From positions 2,046,001-2,110,000 of the forward strand of contig JAHYIO010000036.1 in assembly GCA_020543525.1 (NCBI GenBank): DNA of 64,000 nt, in the 5' to 3' direction. The notes beneath the pieces were generated by a model. That model was not told the DNA's origin. It was given only the letters and a program-made list of their open reading frames with translations, and searched no databases. The DNA is from Coriolopsis trogii. Lineage: Eukaryota > Basidiomycota > Agaricomycetes > Polyporales > Polyporaceae. The position numbers and the translations under genes are program-made. Shown here piece after piece: positions 1 through 12,960 of the stretch. Every line of letters starts with the position of its first letter. Within the stretch, counting starts at the first letter, position 1.

Positions 1-114
1 CAGGAAGAAGAGCTGAAGCTTGGGAAGAGGGTTCTCCGCTTCAGCAGACAACCCGTTCCGAGTCCGGGTATTCGAATCTGCGACCTCTTCGATATTGTCG
101 TCACGGCGCTCCAT
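1..114 (-). CDS. MFS transporter, N-terminus only (cut by window edge)
   Basis: The first 38 codons run off the left edge of the window. The start ATG is at 112-114 on the minus strand. The peptide begins MERRDDNIEEVADSN and reaches PLPKLQLFFL at the edge. An acidic, hydrophilic cytosolic head followed by a P-L-P-K-x-Q-L-hydrophobic entry into helix 1 is what I know from basidiomycete DHA1-type major facilitator drug/metabolite transporters. The membrane domain itself lies outside the window. The family call rests on this short motif, so the substrate is unknown. It is transcribed away from the AIF-like gene at 1475. Confidence 0.6.
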   Translation of the reverse strand, partial: MERRDDNIEEVADSNTRTRNGLSAEAENPLPKLQLFFL

Positions 115-1474
115 GATGATAGCGGGACAAGATGTTGGTGAGCAAAGGATGTCGTCGACCATCAGGTCGTCGTGTGTATATGCGATCCCACGAAGGAGTG
201 GACTTTATGTGATTTCGTCGATCCACTACATTCAATGTCCTTCCAGCATTGTACGTACAACGAAGTCGATCGTCTGGGGACATATGAGGTGAATGGCGCT
301 CCCTATGACCTTATTTCCAGATTGATGACTCACCTTCCCCGAATTTGAAACACACAAAGGTGTGTCCGGCGCATGTGCACGAAGATTAGCTTGTTCGATT
401 TGCCGAAGAAGGCGTAACGTGTGATCTGTACCCTCCACGAGAACTATATGGAAGCAATACCTATGTGTATCGTCTCCGTAGACCAATCATGCAGCCGCGA
501 CATAGCATCCGAGTAGTAGCTGTATACGACCTAAACGCGATGACGCCGCGTAGACGTTGCTATCTAAACGTGGTCTTGCGTTCGGACAGAACTTCGAGTG
601 AGCATCATGCCATACGTGATGCTACCATTGAGCTCACCCGGAACCAGCTGTTCTCAGTTCAGTCCTTGAATCTTCTTTAACCCTCTGCATCGTGTTCTTC
701 ATGTGCTACCCGATAGTCTCCGTATTTGGGTGCTATCTTGGACGGCTCTGCGTACCCTTGTGCAGACTTTTGGTGGGCGGAGATTGTCCTGAACGTATAC
801 GGCCAGGCCGCAGCTATCCGCCACGCTCATCTCATCTGGTGTGTTGCCAAGGCGCGTCCCCGCGTTTGACGTAGCACGAGTGTCTGAACAACTCGACAGC
901 GAAATCAACGACAGCATATCCTGCGGTGAGTACACGTATGATCGTAGCATTGCGGTCTTGCACCGTGTCCATCGCCTGTTGCCTGTAGGAATCTCCACAT
1001 CTGACATTTGGGGCGACTTGTAGTCAACGGCGAAGACCGCGTACACGGTCTGACGTTGAACGCGAAAATTGCAGACCTTCAAATCGTTCTCAGGCCAAAG
1101 CCGCCCGGCTCTTTGCGCAGTACATATGATGTTGGCCATGGAGGTAGTTCTGGTGAGCGGAGGGAGAGAAGGAACGTAAATTCAGCCACGCAGATCTGCC
1201 CTCGGATCTGGGTAGTGGATATCAAGCGCTCAAGTAATTGGCGAGCTGTGATTGGTTAGGAGGGGCGTTCATTAGGGTCGACGTCATTCCCAGCTCACTT
1301 CACGAGAGGACTCGCGATGGCTCAAAACCAGGTTGCGCACTGCGCACGGGGCCCATGCCTGGCCTGCTCTCACACAGACTTACTCATCTGAGAGTGATCA
1401 ACCGTAGCCTCCTTTGCACTCGACCACCACTACTGAAATCACCCCTCGCGTACCTCCCAAGAGTCTGCCGCACG
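115..1474. other. Intergenic region, no supported gene
   Basis: About 1.36 kb between the divergent MFS and AIF-like genes. It should hold both promoters. There are open stretches on the minus strand (about 232-486 and 699-1139). They match no family I know and have no clear exon structure, so I do not call them. Confidence 0.5.
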
Positions 1475-4054
1475 ATGTCCCAGAAGACAATTGCCGTTCT
1501 CGACGCCTCGGAACTCAAGGATGGGGAGATGTGAGTACCAGCCTAGTTGCTGCGAGTGTCGCTGTTCGCATGATGAGCGAGGCAGTCGGCTATGCACAAT
1601 ATCTGTCGCCGAAATCCCCGCATTCATCCATTTGATGGAAATGCCTTCTACAATGCAGATTGCTAACACTGTCATGGAAGGAAACAAGTTGAATTCGAGG
1701 GGGAAGGCAAGGTCCTCTTGTCTCGACTCGGCGACGACATACATGCGACGAGCGCGTTCTGCACCCACTATGGAGCGCCTCTCGCGAAGGGTGTCCTGAC
1801 TGCGGATGGCCGTGTAGTCTGGTGTGTCTCTCTGGCACTCTCGGGCATATCGGTTAGCTGACACATGTGAACAGTCCCTGGCACGGAGGTAAGCTTTGCA
1901 CTCCTCACACCTCAGTCAACACTCGTTCCCGCGTCGCATCTGAATGGATCCCCGACTCTGTTTATTGACTACCATCCGTCCGCGTAGCATGTTTCAACGT
2001 CTGCACTGGTGATATCGGTGAGTTTATGCACGCGTTGATAGTATCTTCATACTCACTGGTCTATAGAGGACGCCCCTGCTCCGTCGGCGCTTCACAAATT
2101 CAAAGCAGAGATCGTAAATGGGAAAATCCAAGTCACCGCAGACCCTGCCGCAACATTGAGCAAGAACAAGTCTCGGCCGCCCAAGCTCCTTGCGACCGGG
2201 GCTGATGTACCCCCTGGGCAGGCTGGAGGTGTGGTAATTGTCGGTGGTGGGAGCGGTGCTTTCTGGTGTATTGAGAGTCTACGCGAGGTAGGATTGAGAT
2301 TGCGTGCATGGGAGTGTTTCTCACATTCCCGGTGAAGCACGGATATAATGGCCCGATCACGGTGCTCTCAAAAGAGCACTATGCTCCTATAGACAGGTGC
2401 GTCTATTTGAATACGGGGTTTCGAGAGGTCGTATTCATCGCAACTTGCGCTGTAGGACTAAGCTTAGCAAAGCTCTCATCACGGACGCCTCCAAGATTGA
2501 GTGGAGATCAGCGGCGGAACTCAAAAGCAAGTTCGGGGTTTATATGCGCACTGGAACGGAAGTCACGGGCGTCGATCCCTCAAAGAAGGAAGTCATAATA
2601 GGAGCGACGCAGGAGCGTGTGCCTTACAAGACACTGGTTCTGGCCACCGGTGGGGTGCCGCGTCGTCTGCCGATCGAGGGCAAGGACCTTTCGAACGTGC
2701 TCACACTGCGCGGCGTTGAGGATGCGAAGATGATTGACGAAGGTAGGTTGATTGTGACTACTTTGAAAGAAGAAGCTGAATGCAGTGCACCGTAGCCGTA
2801 AAGGAGGGTAAACGTCTTGTCGTCATCGGGTCGTCGTTCATCAGCATGGAGCTCGTCGTTGCTGTGACTAGCCGCAAGCTCGCGTCGATCGATGTGATCG
2901 GTCAAGAGGAGTATCCCTTCGAGATGGTTTTGGGCAAGGAAGTCGGCGCTGGGTTGAAGAAGGTATGTGGTGTCTGGGAAGACAATTACCGTCCCACTGA
3001 ATGAATCCCTCAGTTCCACGAGTCGAAGGGCGTCAAGTTCCACATGCAGTCGAAGGTCGAGAAGATCATCCCCTCTGAGTCCGACCCGTCCGTGGCCGGT
3101 TCTGTCGTCGTAGAGTCTAGCGATGGCAAAAAGACAACACTGCAGGCTGACATTGTCGTGATGGGTGTTGGTGTAGCACCTGCAACCGAGTACTTGAAGT
3201 CAAGCCAGGGCTTCGAGCAGGTAGTAGACAAGGGCGGCGCAGTGCAAGTAGACGAGTATTTGAAGGTCAAGGGCCTGGACGATGTCTACGCAATTGGTAT
3301 GGCCAGTGGTGATTTCGTACCATGAATCTCAGTTTCTGACTGTGAATGTCTTCCCCCAGGTGATATTGCGCTGTACCCGCAGCCTGGAACTGGCGAGTTG
3401 CGCAGGATTGAGCACTGGAACGTACGTGGCTCTTATACGAAAGGTATAGCAGCATGACTCTGACGCTCGTGATCTAGGTCGCCGGAAACCAAGGTCGTGC
3501 CGTAGGCAAGACCATCGCGGAAGGGAAGGGTCAGCCTTTTGTCAAGATCCCCGTATTCTGGAGCGCACGTAAGTCGTACCGGAGAGTCCACCGTGAATAT
3601 ATTCACATGTTTTTGCAGAGGGACAGCAGCTGCGCTACTGCGGCGTTGGTGCGGGCTACGACGATGTGATCATCGACGGAAGCACTGAAGAGATGAAGGT
3701 ACGCTGCCTGTCGCCATATGTCTATAGGTGTCACCTAACAGCAAGGGTCACAGTTCGTTGCCTACTATGCCAAAAATAATAAGATTGTTGCGGTGGCTAG
3801 GTGAGTTCTTATTACTCGATACGTATCACTTCGTTTGCTCACTAGACGATCAACAGCATGCAGAGGGACCCTATTGTTTCCAAGGCTTCGGAGTTGCTCA
3901 GACTTGGACTCATGCCGTCTGCGTCGGAAATCAAAGTGGGGAAGGTATGGTGCTCCTACATTCACTTGAAGTTCGATGATCCCTCACATTCTGTATCTAG
4001 GACCCGCTTACCGTCGATATTGCTACTGTAAGTGCGAAGCCCAAGGTCGTGTAA
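1475..4054 (+). CDS. AIF-like FAD oxidoreductase with N-terminal Rieske domain
   Basis: Multi-exon gene for a pyridine nucleotide-disulfide oxidoreductase related to AIFM3/Nfrl. It is expected to pass electrons from NAD(P)H through FAD to a [2Fe-2S] Rieske centre. The start is ATG 1475 (MSQKTIAVLD). The first intron (1531-1680) joins in frame to KQVEFEGEGKVL. The Rieske ligands are visible as FCTHYGAPL and, across the next intron, CPWHGACFN, giving the C-x-H and C-x2-H pairs. The FAD-binding glycine motif follows (VVIVGGGSGAFWCIESL), then APIDRTKLSK, an ATG motif (LVLATGGVPRR), an NAD-binding segment (LVVIGSSFISMEL) and the second FAD motif (DDVYAIGDIALYP). The C-terminal domain ends SAKPKVV. 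There are about ten short introns. No strong mitochondrial presequence is seen. The neighbouring polymerase gene is unrelated. The family is sure; the physiological partner is not. Confidence 0.92.
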
Positions 4055-4327
4055 GATGTCCGGAAGAAAATGGAATCGTGTATACTAGCAAGGATTAGGA
4101 ACATGTAATTGTACACAACCACTCATACGCAATGCATACTTCGCATCTCCATATCTCTGATGCGCTAGTGACGCGGCCGGAGGACTTCGACGAGCTTTTG
4201 ACTCGCGCACACTATCCACGTGATCGTGGTTGACGCGTCTCGCGACGCGCAGACGAATGCGCGCTTCACTGGTCCGCCATCTGCTCACTTGATCATACCA
4301 CACACTTGTGTCTCGCCCAACTTCGTA

Positions 4328-7209
4328 ATGGCGTCCATTATCTCTGGCGAGCAGCAGTTGAAGCCACCTTCAACTTCATACTGGAAAGGCAAAGGGAGGG
4401 CTACCGGCAATGGCTTCGACGACCTCAATCCAACCATTACCTACCGACATCTCCTATCCAACAACCTCGGCGTGCGGGACCCGCTGCGCGTCGTCGCGCT
4501 CTGTGACAGCGACGCGTTTTACGCTGCATGCGAGCAAGTCCGGCTAGGGCTCGATCCCACGCTCCCGATCGTCGTGCAACAGTGGGACTCGCTCATCGCC
4601 GTGAACTACCCGGCGCGCAAGTACGGGATATCACGGATGTGCAAGGTGCGCGAGGCGAAGAGACTGTGCCCGGACCTTGTTGTGGTGCATGTGGCGACGT
4701 ACAAGGAGGGCGAGAGCGAGCCTGGATACTGGGAGAACCCCGACACGCGCACGCATAAGGTGTCGTTGGACCATTACCGGAGGGAGAGCATGAAGATCAT
4801 ACAGCTGTTCAAGGAGGGGTTGCCCACGGGGGAAGTTGGTGAGTCTTTCTCAGATAAATCTTTGTCTCCCACTCGCGTGGTGGGACCTTGTGAGGGAGGA
4901 TGTGTTTAACGAGCTATGCGTAGAGAAGGCGTCCATAGATGAGGCGTTCATCGACTTTACGCGACCGGTGCGAGAGGAGCTCTTGAAGAGATACCCGTAC
5001 TTGGCGACGGTTCCTCCGGACGCGCCGAATGGGTTGGATACACCCCTTCCTCCACCTCCCCCAATTTTGTGGGAAGGCAGAGGAACTGTCGTGCCCGTTC
5101 ATCCACCGAATGACCCGCCTGAAGCCGATGGGGACGTGAACGGGGCGGATAACGTCGAGGCAGAGGGGAGCGTATCGTCTCCGGAATCAGAAGACGATGC
5201 GGTAGAGGAAGACGATGACCAAACGACTTGGCATGATGTAGCGCTCTCCATCGCAGCAGAGCTCATGATGCGAATACGAGAAGACATCCGGACGAAACTC
5301 GGGTATACCACGTCTGCCGTGAGTACGATACGCTCTGAATACCTCGGAGACCCTGGGCTGAACTCAACATGTACAGGGTCTTGCCAGAAACAAGTTTCTT
5401 GCTAAGGTGAGTTACAGGTGGATCCATTTACCAGGCAATGCGCGTGGGGCTCATGATTTTGCCAAGTTGACTGCGTCGTACAAGAAGCCAATGAATCAGG
5501 TTCGTATCGTGGTTATACCCTGCAACGGATGTGGAGGATGACGTCCAAGAATCGGATAGACCATCCTGCGCAACGCGGCCATACCTAACTATTTACTGCC
5601 TATGCCTTTCCAGAAGGTACACATCCACCACTTCGTGATGTCCGCAGTGAGCAGTAACCACAAATTGTAGCTGACCGTTCGGCGCAGATCAGGTTCTTGG
5701 GCGGGAAGCTTGGGAAGGCATTAGCTGAGGAGTATGATGTATCTACCGTCGGCGACCTCCTGTACGTCTTTCCGTTGATAGGTGCGGCAACGTGTGCTAA
5801 CGTCGTAATGTGGTGCAGGACGATCACGCTAGGTGAGTTTGTTAGAGGTCGCGACCCATCAAGCGTGATTAGCAACTCATGACATCCCCAGAGGAGATGC
5901 AGCGGAAGTTTGGCGAGGAGTCTATATGGGTGTACGAGATCCTACGGTGCGTTCAACGTCACCGGCGATGCATTCTATCCTCACCTTGGGCACCAGAGGT
6001 ATCGATCGTTCGGAAGGTATGGAATTCATAAACATTCTTGCACCGTCCATGATGATATGACGCGCATTGCCGTTCATTGTCCGGTAGTCAAGGAGAAGTC
6101 CGCGGTCAACAAGAGCATGCTCGCATCTAAAAACTTGCCGCAGCCCATCACGAAGGCTACAGAAGGATACCATTGGATCCGTGTGCTCGCCGCAGAGCTT
6201 GCGCTGCGTCTCAACGAGGCGCGAGAGAGCAATCCTGCGCTTTGGCCGAAGACCATAGTGTTACACATACGACAAGGTCCGTCGTCTTCGATCTTGGTCT
6301 TATCGCCAACTTGCCAGTGGCACATCGATATCCTCGTTGGTATGGCGGTGAGGATGTCGAGAATATGCTGACAGTTCTTTCGATTCAACAGGTTACGAGA
6401 CAACGAGGTCGAAGCAGGCGCCATTCCCGTTCACCAGAAGTGTGACTGTGGATGTGATTGCTTCCTTTGGTGACAAGCTGTGGAAAGAGCTGGTGGGGAC
6501 CCGGGGCTCCACGCCGTTCAAAGTCACCAATGTGCAACTGTCGTTCTCGGGTATCGGGGTGATGGAAGTCGGGCAGCGGACAATTGAAGGTTTCCTTGCT
6601 CGCAACCCTTCCGACGATCAACAGACGTCTGCGAGCACGATTCCTGATGCGAGCAGGTCACCCTCGAAGCGGCCGCGATCTACAGCAAAGTCCACCCTTG
6701 GCGACGAGGAGAGGCCAGCCAAGATCGTCAGGAGGAGCCTTGAGGAGCAAGCTCAGGAAGGTGCCAGTCCCCCAGCGGCACTCGAAGAGGTATTCCGGGA
6801 GCACTCAAATTCGGATGCAGCGGAGACGGAAAGTCTGGGCGAACGGTTCTCATTTGTCTGTGAGAAATGCTCGGAGCGAGTATGGCTGCGCGATGCGTCA
6901 CTGTCTGCGGCGCTGGCGGCGTCTGGAGGATCAGGCATGGTGGATGATGTCGACACAGGCGGTACCAGTGCCCCTGGCGCGGGTGAGCGCGAGCGTATGC
7001 ATCACGACGCGATCAGGGAGGGGGCGCTGGCGGCGCTACGACTGGAACACGCCGACTTCCATTTCGCGCAGGAACTGGCGGCGGCGGGAGAGGCGGAGGT
7101 GCCGAAGCGTGTGATTAGGCCTTCGGATCGACCGACGACGGCTGCGGGGAAGAAGAGGAAGAAGAAGCCGACGGACGAGGGCATCGCCAAGTTCTTTCAG
7201 AAGCGATGA
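4328..7209 (+). CDS. RAD30: DNA polymerase eta (Y-family translesion polymerase)
   Basis: Y-family polymerase that copies past UV photoproducts at stalled forks in the nucleus. The catalytic palm shows CDSDAFYAACEQ (first metal-binding Asp) and, after an intron, KASIDEAFIDFT with the paired acidic residues. YPARKYGISR matches the finger region. After an acidic insert (about 5100-5230) come the helix-hairpin-helix/thumb (TKLGYTTSAG, LARNKFLAKLTASYKKP) and the little-finger domain (KATEGYHWIRVLAAELALRL, then FPFTRSVTVDV). The last exon carries a ubiquitin-binding zinc finger: VCEKCSERVWL, then about 70 residues later HADFHFAQEL, i.e. C2H2 with an enlarged linker. The C-terminus GIAKFFQKR resembles the PCNA-binding end of yeast Rad30. 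I chose ATG 4328 (MASIISGEQQ). An in-frame ATG at 4220 would add 36 residues that look untranslated. Confidence 0.93.
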
Positions 7210-7784
7210 GCGGTGGCTGGTGGTTGTATCCAGGGTGCAGCATGTAGATGGCCATCGGTGGACGGCATAGGACGGTTGCGGGATGTGATGGGTGCGATTG
7301 TGTCCGTGCGCGCCGGGTGTCGGTTGGGAGTCGAGTGCACAGACAGCGGGCGTAACAGGATGAAAAGGGTGGAGGAGATGATTGGGTGAGACGCCAAGAG
7401 GAGAGCAACGAGCGGACGCGCATCAATATCATCATCAACCGTCGCACCGCCACGCCTGACAGCATGCCGGGGGCGGATTGAAGACAAGGCGATCTGAGCT
7501 GTTGCCCGCTCGCGGTCTTCGCTTTCTCTTCGTTCTCTCCTTCCGTTTCGTTCGTTCCCCTCTTTCGTTCTTTTCTCTGGACCGGCTCCCGTCTGCACAG
7601 GTCAGACCTTTAGTTTCGACCACAGGCGCAGGACGACCTCTTTTGCGGTTCTCAGCAATTTTGGCCAGTCTGTCCGGGACAGTTCGCTGCTTTGAACCCT
7701 TTTGTGTTTTCTCTTCGTCTTCAGTCCTGCGCACCTTCTTTTCTCCTTGCTACGTGACCGTCCAAGAACCTGACGAACATCATC
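7210..7784. other. Intergenic region with CT-rich promoter
   Basis: This is the 3' flank of the polymerase gene, then a strongly pyrimidine-rich tract at about 7500-7580 and the GPCR leader. CT-rich tracts like this are common just upstream of fungal start codons. I see no gene. Confidence 0.5.
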
Positions 7785-10360
7785 ATGTCTTCGATTCAAG
7801 CCACTCTGGTGTACCAGCATGGTCAAGCCGACACCCTCATTGTGAGTGACACTCGGAACTGGATATCGACGTCAGTCAGACTGAACGCGATGACACAGGC
7901 AATCGTGCTGTTTGCTACGATCTCTTTGCTTGCTATTCTTGCCGTCTTCGTTCGGTACTCATGGGACCCTATCATGGCTCTCGTGAAGCGCCAGAAGTCG
8001 GACGCGAACGCGCACCATTCTCGGGCGTTCTTCCACACCCAACTCGGAGCATACATCGCGTCGCTCATGCTCTGCAACGCGATAAGTAGCATCTCTATGA
8101 TGATCAACGCTCAGTGGTCGGCTGCAAAGGTTGTTACCGAAGGTGCGTGATCCTCGCTTGTCTCCCTCCATGAACAATGTTTTGGGCTAAGCTAGTCTCT
8201 GCCACGCTCAGGGACTTTGTGCAACACACAAGGTACGAGAATCGCGCATTTTGAGTAACGAGGAGGACAGGAGTAATCAACGCGCGCTGCAGGGATTCTC
8301 AGTCAGATCGGGGATACGGGAGGAGCGTACTTCACTGGCGCGATCGCAGTCCACACGTTCAATACGCTCGTCCTCCGCAACAAGCTTCCTGGATGGGCTT
8401 GCTTGGCCACCAGCATCTTTGGATGGCTACTGGCGGTCTTGCTTGGTGAGTTCATGATCCTCCTTGCCGCATGGCCCGTTACTCCAACAACCAAAACTAG
8501 CTGCGACGCCGACATGGGTACGCAACCCCGCATTGGGACCCGTGTATGGCATCGACGAGCTCTCGTGTGGAATCTCGATCAACTGGCCCATCCTCAGCAC
8601 GGCACTTCACTTGCTCCCCGTACGCAAGTTTCTCTCCCACTGGGTTGACCGTACTAATAGCGTATCGTACATCAGCTGCTGCTAGGTGCCATTGTCGCCG
8701 TCGTCTTTTACACTCTTGTATTCCTCGTTCTCCGTGGAACGCTGACGATCAGGGGCGGAATCAAGTTCCAATTTAACCGTACCCATAGATGGAGTATGTC
8801 GAGCGTCACGACAGTGGAGTACCAGCGGTTCATTGCTGCTGTTGCTCGGAGCATGCTTTGGTGAGTTTCGCAGCTCTGCATAACCTGCAATCATTCATTC
8901 ATGCCACGATTGTCTCTTCAGGTATCCAGTGGGTGAGTTGGTGAAGTATATTTCTTGCTGATATAACGGGATTGACCGCGACCTCTCTAGCATACAACGT
9001 TCTCCTGCTTCCGGAGATCATTGTTATCCTCACGGAGTCGTCAGGTATCCGGGTGCCCTTCCCAGCTGCAGTGTTTGCCAGCGCCACCGCCTCGCTACTT
9101 GGTAAGTAGACTTTATGCAAGCTTCGTATTGACACCATTGACGATATGCGTCTAGGTTTGGCCAATGCTCTCATTTTGTGCAACACTCTGCGCATCTTGC
9201 GCCCATTCCTCGAGGGCAAATTGACGGTTGGAACCAACAGCAGCATCAACACCAAGAAGGCAAAGGACGCTGATATGGAGAGCTTCTACGCAGGAGCAAA
9301 GTCGCCCACTGGATTCACGCCCTCTCCGAGCACGCCGAAAAACCCTGAGAAAGCATTCGTCACCAAGCGGGAGCGCGACTGGACTCCGCCGGCGCGCACC
9401 GTTTCGAAGCCTATGGAGAGTGTTGCTCGCGGCATCAGCCGTGTCAGTCGAGGAATGTCGCTGAAGCGCAAGGAACCTCAGCTCAATCCCGTCGCCCAGC
9501 CTGCAGAACTCGCCCGCCCCATCACGCCAGTTGCGGAGCTGAACGCGATGATCACTGTCCCGGAGACCGCGCGCAGGAAGAACTTCTTGCCAGCTACGCC
9601 CCGTCTCCCTGGAGCGTCCCCCAGCCTTCCGGCCCCCCGCCGTGACACCCGTTCACCCATCGTGAGGCAACCGACTCTTACCACGGAGCGCTCTCCGATG
9701 GAGGCGCCGTACACGACGATTGACCTCAAAACTCCTGAGCCTCCCAAGAAGGCTGCGCCTCCGCCTGCAGTCAAGGTGGACCCTGTTTCTGAGAGCGGCT
9801 CCCGGCACGGTTCCCGCCATACTTCCGCGAGCGACTCCTTGCTCTCGATGTACCTTTCGCGCACGCCCGAGCAGGAAGACATGGACAAGCCCTCGCCCCC
9901 TCCCAAGCCTACTCAGTTCAAGCAGCGTCCTCTGCCCATGCCCCTTTCCGCCCGCCCGTCCATGAGCCAGAACTCGCTCGCACCCTCTCCGCTGCCCTCG
10001 CTCCGGTCTGCGCGTCCGATTGGGTACATCCCCGACTTGGCTACGCCCGCGCTCGCCAACAACGAGTGGGCGGAGCGTGTCCGCCGCGGCACTGCCACAC
10101 CCGCGACGGCGACGATCAAGGCAGAGCGCCGCCGGTCAAAGTCGCTCGACCTGAACGCGGCGACGGCGGGGGTGCCGCGCACGCCTGCGCTGCTGAGCGC
10201 GCGGACGCCTGTGTATGGGAACACGCTGCCCGTGCAGACGCCGCGGCGTGAGGCGAGCTTGAGCGCGGTGTCTGCGCGGACGCCGACCACTTCGCGCCGT
10301 CTGCCGCCTACGCCGAGCCGCGCGGGCGACCGGACCCCGGCGGGGTATGGCTACCTCTGA
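7785..10360 (+). CDS. Git3/cAMP-receptor-like G-protein-coupled receptor
   Basis: Seven-helix receptor-type membrane protein. It begins MSSIQATLVYQHGQADTL, and an intron at about 7843-7899 joins to AIVLFATISLLAILAVFV (helix 1). Further helices read LGAYIASLMLCNAISSI, GAYFTGAIAVHTFNTLVL, ACLATSIFGWLLAVLL, then ILSTALHLLP joined to LLLGAIVAVVFYTLVF, then PVAYNVLLLPEIIVIL and AVFASATASLLGLANAL. Cysteines in LCNTQG and SCGISI sit where an extracellular disulfide is expected. Helix 7 is followed by a cytosolic tail of about 370 residues encoded in one long exon. The tail is rich in Pro, Ser, Thr and Arg, with many S/T-P sites. The topology matches fungal Git3/CAR-like receptors that feed glucose or amino-acid signals into cAMP-PKA. 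The ligand cannot be read from sequence. The Ras1 gene lies 2.6 kb downstream. Confidence 0.82.
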
Positions 10361-12960
10361 ACGGCAGGATGTCTGTTGACCGCACGCCTCTCTAATCTCC
10401 TGACGACTCATGACCCTTGCTCTGTTGTGCGCTGCACGCGGCGCCCTCCCACTCTCGCCGGCTTCCCGTCCCTGAAAGTCAGCAAATCGAGACGCATCGA
10501 CCATCACAACACCGGGCCTGACAGAGACGTTGTACTGTACGTTCACGACACTTGGACAATGACTGCGTAGCACATACCCCCCACGAGCATCGGTCTCTTT
10601 GCGCACGTTCTTCCTTCCACGGACCCACGGACCTTTGTTGACACTTTTCTCTCCCCACTCCCACTGCTTGCTCTTTTTTGCGGGCGCATTGCGCGGCATG
10701 GCCAGTCGCGCGTGCGTTGCCCATGTTTCTGTTTCGCGCGGTGGGATGCTGGGAGTCTTTTTGGGTCTTCGATCTGTAATGCGATAGCTGGACTGTAACG
10801 TTATGGACGTGGAGGGCGCCACGCGGGCGCAAAGACTTTATCCTGTTGGGGTCGCATCCGACCTGTGGCCGGCCGAGCTGTTCTATATTGCACACGTTCG
10901 TTTCGATTAGTGTCTGGTATATAATCTTATGCTTAATGTATTTGTAGCCAGATCGCGCGTGTGCTGCAAGCGCGGCTGCTTGAAGTCGGTTTGGTGAATG
11001 CGTGGAACTCGATTGTGCACCTGCGACAGAGACGAGAACTTGAACAACCGGGACGGACGCCGACGTCGCGAAGGGTAGTGTCGCTGGCTCTCTTTTATGC
11101 TCTGAGTCGTAGACTTGATGCAAGTACTGCGTCGGATTCTGTTGATGCACTGTAAGAAGAGCTGATGAGAGCGTGTAAGCAACCAGGATGCATACATCGT
11201 CTTGACAACCGTGACAGTCCCCACAAGCACAGCACAGGGGTTATCGACAAACCAGACTCCGTGGTTCATTCTCGTACTTGCTGGCAGCATCTCAGTGTGC
11301 CGTCGTCGGGAGGCGACGTCATCCTGTTCAGAAATTTGGATGAAGATCCGATACTTGTCTACATGTTTAGTTCGCGAGCTCTTGAGATGGTGCCCCACAG
11401 CATCTTCAGAAAGAGAATGAATCGAGTGGCAGGTGTTCGACTTAGAGCATGCCAGTCATATGACCACTGGCTCGGAATGCAGTGGGAATGGGCACCAATG
11501 GCGATGCATCTCCATGAGGCAGCCTGGCGGAAGAAGGAAAGACGTGAACCGTTCTCGGTATGCGCATACAGGTATGCATCGCCCGCGACGGCACCGGACT
11601 AGATATCATAGGATTGCGCGATAAACAGGTCCCAAGGGGTGTGAATCTAGATGGTTTCTGATAGCGATACGAGGATGGATAGACCGCGGGTGAAAGCGAG
11701 CGTTCTACAAAACCCAAAGTGACGACATCCCGCGAGATGTGGGGGACAGTTCCTGGACGTGTAACTGTGATCCTCCATGGGAGCGGATGTCCTGAAGGGG
11801 TATGCTATGGGATGGAGGTGGGAAAGATGAGGATACGAGGATGTCAAGAAGACGATGGTAGTAAGCGTACAAGAGTCTTCGAGACGACTCCGGTCCGTGC
11901 TCGACCCTTCGATGCTCCAGTCTTTCAACAGCATCCAACGCTAGCAGTACCAGTGGAGCCAGAGCGTCGAGCCAGCAAGAACTTCCCGGATTGGCTGTGT
12001 ATATGGGAGGCATGCCAGTTTCCCGAGGTGGAGGCCAGTGATGTACCAATGTCTAAAGCGCGGATGAGTGACTGTGATGGGGGTATGGCAATTAAAAGCG
12101 GGGGGCTTACGTACCGCGATCTGCACGGCAGGTGTGGCGATTACACGTCCGAGCTCATCCAACTCAATTGTTGGAATTGCAAACGGGGGTACATGTCTGA
12201 ATGCATTATGAGAGCCCTGCGTCATCTCCATCATACGGTCGACAGAACGGGTTTGAACGCATTCCAAAACACTGATGCAGGCGAATGAGGCACATCGACC
12301 TGATGACGAATCGGAGCGACGAGAGTGCATCGGAGGAGCAGACGTCAAGATAGCCTGTGATACGGATGATGAGCAGATGCGCATGCACAGGACAGCCTTC
12401 AGGTGTTGTGTGAGGCGTTAGTTGCTGTATCCAGATGACATCCTGCTCGGACAGATGCTTCTCAAATGGATTTGGATATCCTGATACAGGCCAGCGCGAG
12501 CCCCATTTCCCAGAGAGAAGGCCCAGGGCAGGGAAGAGATGTCCGCTGCAAGTCGAGCGTGACTGGAGGCAAGTTGGGATCGCGAACATGATCAAGATGC
12601 CACAGGATTGGCATCAGCATGCGGCACAGTGACCGAGGTCGCTGGGTACGGAGGCCAAACATCACACGGGGGCTGTCGGGCGCGACGGGAGACGGCCTGG
12701 CTGGTCGGCGAGGAGACTGTGGATGGCGGGGATGGAGAGGCGCGAGGCAGAGGAGGCCACTGGAGGAGGCGGAGGAGTGCGCCAGCGCCAGACGCCGGGA
12801 TCAGGGACGATGTTGTGCACTGTTTGTCGCCCGGCAGCGGTGTGTTCCAATCCAGGGCGCTTCGGGGCCTGTCCCTCTTGTCCTCCTTCGACGGATCACC
12901 TCCTCCCCTTATATTCCCGCCTCCCACCCCTCTCCAGCCCGTCTTTGTCCTCAGCCAGCC
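10361..12960. other. 2.6 kb without a supported gene
   Basis: GPCR 3' flank, then sequence with many overlapping open stretches on both strands (for example 11165-11602 plus, 10907-11398 minus, 11941-12384 minus). None resolves into exons of a family I recognise. The last 100 bases are the CT-rich Ras1 promoter. A gene with small exons could be hidden here. Confidence 0.45.
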
